Shown here: piece after piece, positions 57,030 through 64,000 of the stretch | Position numbering within the stretch: the first letter of the stretch is position 1 | Layout: every line of letters starts with the position of its first letter | Assembly: GCA_900095095.1 (NCBI GenBank) | Contig: FMBT01000299.1 | Location: 496,001 to 560,000 of the forward strand | Direction of reading: 5' to 3' | Length of the DNA stretch: 64,000 nucleotides | Origin: Fragilariopsis cylindrus CCMP1102 | Lineage: Eukaryota; Bacillariophyta; Bacillariophyceae; Bacillariales; Bacillariaceae | Position numbers and translations under genes: made by a program | Notes under the pieces: generated by a model | What the model was told of the DNA's origin: nothing | Seen by the model: the letters and a program-made list of their open reading frames with translations, nothing else | Database searches by the model: none

Positions 57030-60000
57030 CTAAGATGATTCCTTCTTTGACGCTGGGCGGAGCCGAATCGTACCCTGCACAGGATCAACGGCTGTGCAAA
57101 CGACGTCGATCGTTTGCCCTACTTTGAAAAGATCATTTACCAATCCTAGAGTTCCTTCGGGATGTTTTTTGATCTTTTCTTTTTTTGCTAGTTCACTAAC
57201 ATGACACAATCCCTCTTTGTTTCGTAGTAACTCAATTATGATCCCAAAGTCCCGGATCTCAATAATTGTACCTTCGTATGTGAGCCCGACTTCGACATCA
57301 CTAACAAGATCCATCACAGCTGCTTTTGCTTTCCTTACCATTTCCCGATCGTCGCCAAATAGCAAGCATTGACCTTAGAGAGAGAAAGAGAGAGAGAGAC
57401 AGGAATAAATAGAAACTGTTAATAAAGAGATGTTGTGTATATTATAATCAACGTGAACAAAATGTGTAGTTCTTCTTCTTAGCGTAATTACTTACCTTCC
57501 TGTGTTAGATCAAGCGAAACATTAAAACGATCTTCCATCTGTCTGATTACTACGCCGCCTGGGCCAAGTAGATCTTTCTTCCTGGCTGGATCAAATCTAA
57601 CAACTGAACATCTTGGTGCTGTAGCTTTTGGCTCGGGTCGAGGTGATAGATCTGAAATGTCTCCTTTCGAGGAGGTATTACACTGTGCTTTCATTTCTTC
57701 TATAATTGCATTTCTGCCTACTTTCGCAAGATTAAGTGCATCTGCAATAACCGAGAAAGAGAGCGCTTCCTTCACATCCAGTTGAAATGCTGTTACTTTT
57801 TCTCTTGTACCAGCAACTTTGAAGTCGATCACACCGAAATGATCCTCGGTTCCTGTTATGTCCAATAGTAGTTGGTGCGAATTATTATGTTTGTCTTGTA
57901 CTAAACCAACACTTACGCCTGCTACAGGAGCCGTGATAGGAACTCCAGCGTCCAGCAAGGATAATGTTACACCACAAACTGAAGCCATACTAGACGATCC
58001 ATTCGAGCTAGTAACTTCACTTGTCATTCGAATGGCATATGGGAATTCACTCGCGGATGGAAGTACAGGAAGAATTGATTTTTCGGCCAATGCCCCGTGA
58101 CCTATTTCGCGTCTGCTAGTATTCCCTGGTCCTGTTTGTACTTCCCCTTTACAGTAAGCAGGGAAATCATACTGAAGAAAGGCACGACGACGGTCTTTAA
58201 AGGTACCCGAATCGCCAGTTTGTTCTCGGTCGGCTCGAACTTTCCGCGAATTAAGATCTGACTCGAGGTATTCTTGTGATCTTAGATAACGAAGTGACCC
58301 AACTGGAAGGTTTCTATACGGCATATTATCAACACCATTATTTGCTTTTTCGGCTGTTGTATTCGCAGAGGAAACGTACGGATCATTGTGATGGAGGAGA
58401 ATTCCATCTTTGGGTGGTCCCAACGTAGTAGTGCACAAAACTTGCGTTTCTCCTCTTGTAAATAAGGCTGAACCATGAACTATATCTGAAAAGAGTGGAA
58501 CATCCATCGATATCGGTCGTATCGTATCACAACCGTTCGTTGTTGAATCACTTCCACGGCCATCGGCACGAGATTTGTACTGAATTGAAGCATCCTTCAT
58601 GGCTTCACGGAGCATTTGTGAGTGTACAGTATCACCCAATATATTAATAATGGACTTGTCTTGCTTTAATAGATTGTGATAGTCCTTCGAAAGTTTCGGA
58701 TCCGAGGGTCTAAAATGAAGTAATATACGTTTAATCTCTTCTTTAACGAGGTGCTCTCTTCTACCACGAAGGACCTTCCCTAGAAGCATCCCATCCGTCG
58801 CTTCTGAGTGAATCTTTACCTTAACATCGCTGCTGTTACTTTTGACATCATCATCCTTCTCATCATCATCTAGTTGCGCACCAAAAAGTCGAAGTAATAC
58901 ATTACTTAGACGAGATGAAACAAATTCAATAGCCTCATCGTAGATTTGGTTAGCATTATTTTGAACATTGTTTTCTTTCGTTTGTTTATTATTGGGTATT
59001 GTTGCTGCTGAGTCAACAACTACTTCAATAGTGTCCAGACCAAGTTGTTTTCTCAGCTCAATATCACTTTGATGATGAGAATGTTGATTATTTTGCTGTT
59101 CTTTATTGATAATACTCATACGTTTCGAATTTGCTTCCTGTGTCTTTATTACGGGTTGTATACATTCATGAGCGAATTGGATTAACTCTAATATTTGTGA
59201 TTCGGATAACATTCCTGAAAATTCCATCATTATTACAGAATCCTTCGTTCCTGCATACAATAATTCACCCATGATATTATTGTTATTATTATTATCATCA
59301 TTATTTGTTACATCCGATTGTTGTTGCTGTTGTTGTTGCTGGTACCCTTGTATCGTTGCTGTGGATGGATCTACGAGAATAGTTCCATCACCCAAATAAC
59401 ATAATACGACTGCAGCTACCGGTTCTTTAAGTCTTTCATTCATAGCCAATGATGCTGAATTGATCGCCAAAGATACAGGGTGGCCACCACCACCGCCACC
59501 ACTAATACCACCACTACTAATACCACCACCCTTATTATTGCTATTATTCTGCTGTTCCTTGACGGGATAGGATTGAATACTGCATGTTAAATGAATTTTA
59601 TCTTCACCATTGTTATTACTGTTATTGATTAGTAGTAGTAGTGGTCGTAATGATCGATCAATAGCTCTACTAGCTAATATTTCAGAATCTGTTTGTCTTC
59701 GATTATCTGTCCGATTAGCAGAGGATGTTGGTATTTTTCCTACTGCATGATACCGTTGTCGATATTCCACAGTCAGTGGAATCATATTAGATTTATTATT
59801 ATGTTGGCATAGTTGTTTGATCGAATCTCCTAACATTTTTGTGGTTGTGGTTGTTGTTGTTTCTATTATTATATCATTATCATTATCATCATTATCATTG
59901 TCATCATCTGAAGGGATTGTTATGTAATCTGAAGCAACAGTTATCAATGCTATTGTTTCTCCAGTTTTTCCAACAATAGTCGATTCTGTCAAATTGGCAA

Positions 60001-60164
60001 TTCGACGACTAATATCAAACTCGATTTGATGTCCACGGACTACTACTGATTTTTTATCGTCGTGATCAGTGTTGTTGCTACTGCTGATATCGCTGTTATC
60101 GCTGTTATTGGTAAGATAACGTCTTGGATCTTTGTGGATGACGGTAGTATTGTTGTGAACACGA

Positions 60165-60206
<42 letters not shown>

Positions 60207-60409
60207 TTATTGTACGATGAAATTTGTGATAAATGTCGGTGGTAGTTTCTGTTTTGTAGATGATGTATCAGTATCGTCGCCTGTCTCCGGAAAAGACACC
60301 ATTCCCTTCCTCCACCAGAAAGAGACGATGGCGATGGCGATGGCGATGGCGATGGCGATGGCGATGGCGACGACAACAACAATGATCGAATGAACCTACG
60401 CATTCTCAT
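57030..60409 (-). CDS. PNPT1: Polynucleotide phosphorylase, organellar
   Basis: Phosphorolytic 3'-5' exoribonuclease. Exon 1 is 60409..57496 and exon 2 is 57373..57030; the sum is exactly in frame, 1085 residues, longer than usual because of Asn, Gly and Asp insertions. The N-terminus is Arg- and Ser-rich with an SPSPSP run, compatible with a mitochondrial presequence, although a plastid is not excluded. The first RNase PH domain includes ASRAIDRSLRPLLLL; the second has VPLFSDIVHGSALFTRGETQ, then GHGALAEKSILPVLP and SSNGSSSMASVCGVTLSLLD. The KH domain has KKDLLGPGGVVIRQMEDRF and the S1 domain has YEGTIIEIRDFGIIIELL. It is divergent from CMC2. Confidence 0.92.
60170..60205. repeat. (ATT)n run coding for Asn
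   Basis: About twelve TTA/ATT units on the plus strand encode an Asn run in PNPase. Confidence 0.9.
60325..60372. repeat. (GATGGC)n hexanucleotide repeat in PNPase presequence
   Basis: About seven GATGGC units encode the Ser-Pro repeat near the PNPase N-terminus; length variation between alleles is likely. Confidence 0.9.
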
Positions 60410-60753
60410 TCACTGGTGATATGCTTTTATTAACAGTACATTTGCTTGTACTTTTACAAGTTTACAAGTAACCTTCGTCGTTCGGATTATTGATTATTAT
60501 GAACAAATAATAAATCCTTTACTTTTAAGTTAACGGAAATAATATTGAAAATGTGAGGCTTGTGCCGTGGTGAAAACAGTGTGCACGACTGGATTATGAA
60601 ACACTCAGCAATTTGATCCTCAATTTTATCATTCTTTTCTCACAAAAGCATAACCTAGAACAAGACCATCGTAGCCAATCTTAGCAGCGATATTACAACA
60701 CAAGTTATAGCCAATAGACAAAAAATATTCCATTCGATACAATAGAATAGAGA
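60410..60753. other. Divergent intergenic region
   Basis: 344 bases between PNPase and CMC2, probably holding both promoters. Nothing else is seen. Confidence 0.5.
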
Positions 60754-61089
60754 ATGCATCCACCATTAGATCGACCGCATCCGGAATGTCAAGATGAAAT
60801 CAATGGTTTACGTGAGTGTCATCGATCCGCCAGTAAATTAAAATTTTGGGCCTGTAATGAAGTCAAGGATGCCTTAGATAAATGTTTTCGGGAGGAGAAA
60901 AAAAAAATGCTGAAAGAAACGATATTTTTCAATTTAGAAGAAAAAAGACAAGAAGAATATAGTCAGGCGGCATTAGCCTTTAATAATAAAGGTGTGACAT
61001 TCCGTGAATCATTAACCACTGATCCGATCTATCAAAAGGAATTAGAAAAGGAAAAAAAAAGACAAAATAGTTGGTTTAATATATTTTGA
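60754..61089 (+). CDS. CMC2: Twin CX9C mitochondrial protein CMC2
   Basis: Small intermembrane-space protein of the Cmc1/Cmc2 family, needed for cytochrome c oxidase assembly. Single exon, 111 residues. It starts MHPPLDRPHPECQDEINGLR, the typical Cmc2 opening, and both CX9C motifs are exact: CQDEINGLREC and CNEVKDALDKC. These pair as two disulfides through the Mia40 pathway. The C-terminal half is a charged helix ending NSWFNIF. It is convergent with cytochrome c1. Confidence 0.9.
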   Translation: MHPPLDRPHPECQDEINGLRECHRSASKLKFWACNEVKDALDKCFREEKKKMLKETIFFNLEEKRQEEYSQAALAFNNKGVTFRESLTTDPIYQKELEKEKKRQNSWFNIF

Positions 61090-61603
61090 TGAGAGAGTAA
61101 AAACAATGCTATGCAATGCAATGCAATGCAATGCTATGGAATGTAGACTCAAAATTTGAATAGTTAATTACTATCAACAAATAACTATGATATTTGATAT
61201 TGTAACAAAAGCAAGCTATTATTATATTTGGAATATTTATTCTTTGTACTGTACTGGGATTTATTAAATTTATTTATCTCTAATTACAAGTGCTTGTACG
61301 ACGACGATCATAGTAATAGTAGTCGTATTGAACGGGAATGAATGAATTGTTGATGATCATATTTTTTCAAGTTATTCCACTCCACTCCACCACTATTCAA
61401 TACAGTAGAAATAATTTAATTTGAGTAAATAAAGTTATCCATCACGACCGATACTTTGTATTGAAGAATACTTGTACTTGTATAATATATAACATAACAT
61501 AACAATCCATCATATATATATATATATTATATATTCATTTTCATTACTAAATAACATAGAATGTGTATCAAGTGTGGAACTAAAATGAAACTCTCATTCT
61601 TAT
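61090..61603. other. Convergent intergenic region
   Basis: 514 AT-rich bases between CMC2 and cytochrome c1, with a CAATG pentanucleotide array and a short TA run near 61513-61530. No gene is visible. Confidence 0.5.
61103..61143. repeat. CAATG pentanucleotide array
   Basis: About eight units of CAATG or CTATG just after the CMC2 stop codon. Confidence 0.85.
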
Positions 61604-62765
61604 TTAATGAAGACTTGCTCCATGAGTACCTTTGACGTATGCAATCTGTCTAGTCTTCAATGGTGACCACTTCCAACGTTTGTAATAACCAGCACTCAGT
61701 GCCATAAAGGCTAACACAGTCAAATACTTGCAGGCATTCTTTTTTCGGTCTTCTGATTCTGGTTCGGCGGTCCAACTTAAAAATTGTGCAATATCACGTG
61801 CCTGTTGTGAAATCGTCGCTTCGGTACCATCTTCATATTCCACACCAGCATCCTGCAGTGGTGGTGGCATCGAAATTGCTCCACCAGGAAAATAGGATTA
61901 TAATACAAACCGGGCATCATTTCCTTCCCAGCTGGTGCTTCACAGTATCCAGTTAATAATGCCATCACGTAATCGGCACCATTATGTCGAGCTTTGACCA
62001 TTAAACTTAAGTCAGGTGGATACGCACCACCATTGGCAGCCCGACCCGTTTCCTTATTGGGGTATGGTGATGGCATAACATCATACGGCTTACCGGGACG
62101 TTCAAACATTTCCCCAATATCATTTGGTCCGTCTAATACATCAACATCCTGGGCCATATCTTTTACTTCCTGTGTGGTGTGCGTTACACCAACTAATTCA
62201 CGAAATCGTATGTATTGTAAGGAATGACACGATGCACATACCTGACGGTATACCTGAAATCCACGACGGAGTGCAGCATGGTCAAAGGATGAAAAATATC
62301 CCTGATGACGCCATGGATAATGTGGTGGATGAACGACATCGTCTTCATCTAGTAATGTTACAGAAGCAGCACCGGCAGTTGATATTGCAGCAACGGCTGC
62401 AGCGGCAACCACTGGAAGTCCGTTCTTAAGAAACTATATGAAGAAATAAGCAAGAGAACAAGAACAAGAACAAGAACGACAGTAGAGTAAGGTTATTGTT
62501 GTTTCTTTGGTAAATGAAACATTGTTTCACAGAAACAGATTCCAATTTAAATTGAGAATCTTCAAAATTCAAATAAATTTTTGGTATGCATTTTTTCTTC
62601 ATTTTGTCGCACGATAATGCATGTTATATTGGCACAACTTTTTATTCCATCAATCGCGGTCGCCTTTCTCATCTTTCAACGTCGCTGATCCGTTAATTAA
62701 GTCCAATTAAATACCCCATGAACTATTACACTTACCAATCCTTGTAGATGAGTAGCTGCGATCAT
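61604..62765 (-). CDS. CYC1: Cytochrome c1, respiratory complex III
   Basis: Heme subunit of the mitochondrial bc1 complex. Exon 1 is 62765..62736 ([10 protein letters not shown]) and exon 2 is 62433..61604; the intron is 302 nt with GTAAG and TATAG borders. The presequence continues [20 protein letters not shown]. Heme is attached at [18 protein letters not shown] (CASCH), and the axial Met is in [10 protein letters not shown]. The C-terminal membrane anchor is [33 protein letters not shown]. Near 61890 (CCTATTTTCC on the coding strand) one T seems missing, since [15 protein letters not shown] requires a frame change there. With that base the length is a multiple of three, 286 residues. Confidence 0.93.
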
Positions 62766-63133
62766 AATGTTTGATGTCTATCAACAAGATTAATATTTAG
62801 TGTCGCTACTGTATCACCGCCTGCTTGTTATGATGTCGTTAGTTGTTCATAGCGAGAAAAAAAGCTTCAACACGCGGAAAGGTGAACAGGAGGTGAGCAT
62901 TTCGGAAGTAAGTACGTCAAGACAAAGAAACAGAGAAACAGCTTATGTTGCGCGAGTCCCGCAGGGAATCACGTAAAGATCGTGACTGACTGTACCTCTC
63001 GTGAATCAATCGAAGGAATAGAAAGAACAGAAACAAACAATACTGTAATCAAAAAACTACAAAAACAATCAAAAGTGGTAATAGAAGGAGTCAACAACAA
63101 CAACAACAAATAGTAAGACGAAGGTAATTTATA
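62766..63133. other. Divergent intergenic region
   Basis: 368 bases between cytochrome c1 and the lactonase-like gene, probably a shared promoter region. Nothing else is seen. Confidence 0.5.
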
Positions 63134-64000
63134 ATGACCATTCTTTACGTTGCAACAGACGCAAATAGATTGAAAGTGATTGAAATCAATGATGAAACTG
63201 GTAAATTTGTACGTCTGATTCAAGAAATTGATCCAATCGTAAACGACACGCTTATCGCTAATGCTTCCACTGGCGGCGCGAACAACAACATTGACTACGA
63301 TGATGATGGATCAGCATCAACGTTGGGTTCTTATCTTGGTGGTATTATAGGAGGAACAGGAACAACGAAAGTAACAACCACAATGACGATGATGACGACG
63401 ACGACAGAATGGATTGAACGTCATCCTACGTTCCCATTATTGTATGTGTTTACATCATTTTTTAATAAGGCAATTTCTATTGTTACAACCTATCGTATAA
63501 TTGGCGGTAGTATAAATGATGATTGCAATTCTGATAAGATAATGAAAGGTCGTTTAAAGAAGTTAGGTGAAATTCAAACAGGTGGAATGCATGTATCACA
63601 TGTTACATTTTCACCAGATTCATATTATGCTAGTAGCAATAATAATAATAATAATACAACTATGTGTGTTGGACATTATATCGATGGACACATATCATTC
63701 TTTGATTGCAGTCAAGATGGTGCTGCTTTACAGGACCCAGTTCGTATTGTTGTTCTTCCTGAAGTTCGTCCCGAAACAAGAAATACAACATTTCCTAATT
63801 GTTTGCCATCAATTCATCATGTAACATACAATCCCTATCCCAATAATAATGATGATAAAGAAGAAAAAGAACAAGAAGAAGAGGCCGACGTATTAATATG
63901 TCGATATTTATTAGTTTCTGATACATCAAAACAAGGTCGAGTTTGGACGTATGAAGTTAATTCGAAAGGAATACCATCTTCTGGTAAACCGATTTCATCT
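63134..64000 (+). CDS. Lactonase-like seven-bladed beta-propeller protein, 3' end outside window
   Basis: Open from the ATG at 63134 to the window edge, 289 codons with no stop. It reads MTILYVATDANRLKVIEIND, then RHPTFPLLYVFTSFFNKAIS, GEIQTGGMHVSHVTFSPDSY, CVGHYIDGHISFFDCSQDGA and SIHHVTYNP ... LLVSDTSKQGRVWTYEV. The HPxxPLLYV, GG-x-x-x-H-x-x-FSPD and later H-x-x-x-YNP/L-x-V-x-D spacing is that of the 6-phosphogluconolactonase (YbhE/Pgl) propeller family. Insertions rich in Thr, Asn and Glu occur between blades. The substrate is unknown; muconate-type lactonases share the fold. No presequence is seen, so it is probably cytosolic. Confidence 0.75.
   Translation, partial: MTILYVATDANRLKVIEINDETGKFVRLIQEIDPIVNDTLIANASTGGANNNIDYDDDGSASTLGSYLGGIIGGTGTTKVTTTMTMMTTTTEWIERHPTFPLLYVFTSFFNKAISIVTTYRIIGGSINDDCNSDKIMKGRLKKLGEIQTGGMHVSHVTFSPDSYYASSNNNNNNTTMCVGHYIDGHISFFDCSQDGAALQDPVRIVVLPEVRPETRNTTFPNCLPSIHHVTYNPYPNNNDDKEEKEQEEEADVLICRYLLVSDTSKQGRVWTYEVNSKGIPSSGKPISS

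Overview
The window is nuclear DNA of a photosynthetic stramenopile, most likely a diatom. The genes are eukaryotic: GT-AG introns (mostly about 80-460 nt), eL22, eL24, Pol III RPC2, SNW/SKIP, Spc25, IST1 and RNase H2B. Several proteins carry the diatom-type plastid presequence, a signal peptide followed by a short motif with Phe at the predicted cleavage site (for example SGAFTP in LeuA, TTAFQA in ClpP, LSFAPS in the ABA4-like protein, VDAFVAP in phytoene synthase). The DNA is AT-rich with many Asn runs and microsatellites. I saw no transposon, retroelement, viral remnant, CRISPR array, rRNA or tRNA.

Layout. 1-6.5 kb: a four-helix membrane protein running off the left edge, a SelU/PRXL2-like thioredoxin-fold gene with an in-frame TGA at its redox position, ribosomal protein eL22, and a membrane protein with an antibiotic-biosynthesis-monooxygenase-like domain. 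7.4-10.4 kb: a large secreted Pro-rich protein. 12-18 kb: eL24, plastid 2-isopropylmalate synthase and plastid ClpP. 18.6-27 kb: an RGG/W2-domain protein, the splicing factor SKIP, an unrecognised membrane protein and RNase H2 subunit B. 27-39.9 kb: ABA4-like protein, RPC2, an FAD oxidoreductase, a kinase joined to two cyclic-nucleotide-binding domains and EF-hands, and the N-terminal acetyltransferase NAA40. 40-56.9 kb: phytoene synthase, a five-exon myosin, Spc25, IST1, an MIT/NRBF2-like coiled-coil protein and a DUF4336 plastid protein. 57-64 kb: polynucleotide phosphorylase, CMC2, cytochrome c1 and a lactonase-like beta-propeller running off the right edge.

Themes. Six genes look plastid-targeted and two of them (phytoene synthase, ABA4-like) belong to carotenoid metabolism. 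CMC2 and cytochrome c1 serve the respiratory chain, next to a probably organellar PNPase. From 39 kb onward the genes alternate strand perfectly.

Caution. At about 16 places in eight conserved genes the frame changes by what looks like one missing base, with clear homology continuing in the new frame. Adding back the inferred bases makes each coding length a multiple of three. I read these as probable consensus errors, although genuine recoding is not excluded. The in-frame TGA of the SelU-like gene is different: the frame is kept on both sides and the stop sits exactly at the catalytic position.
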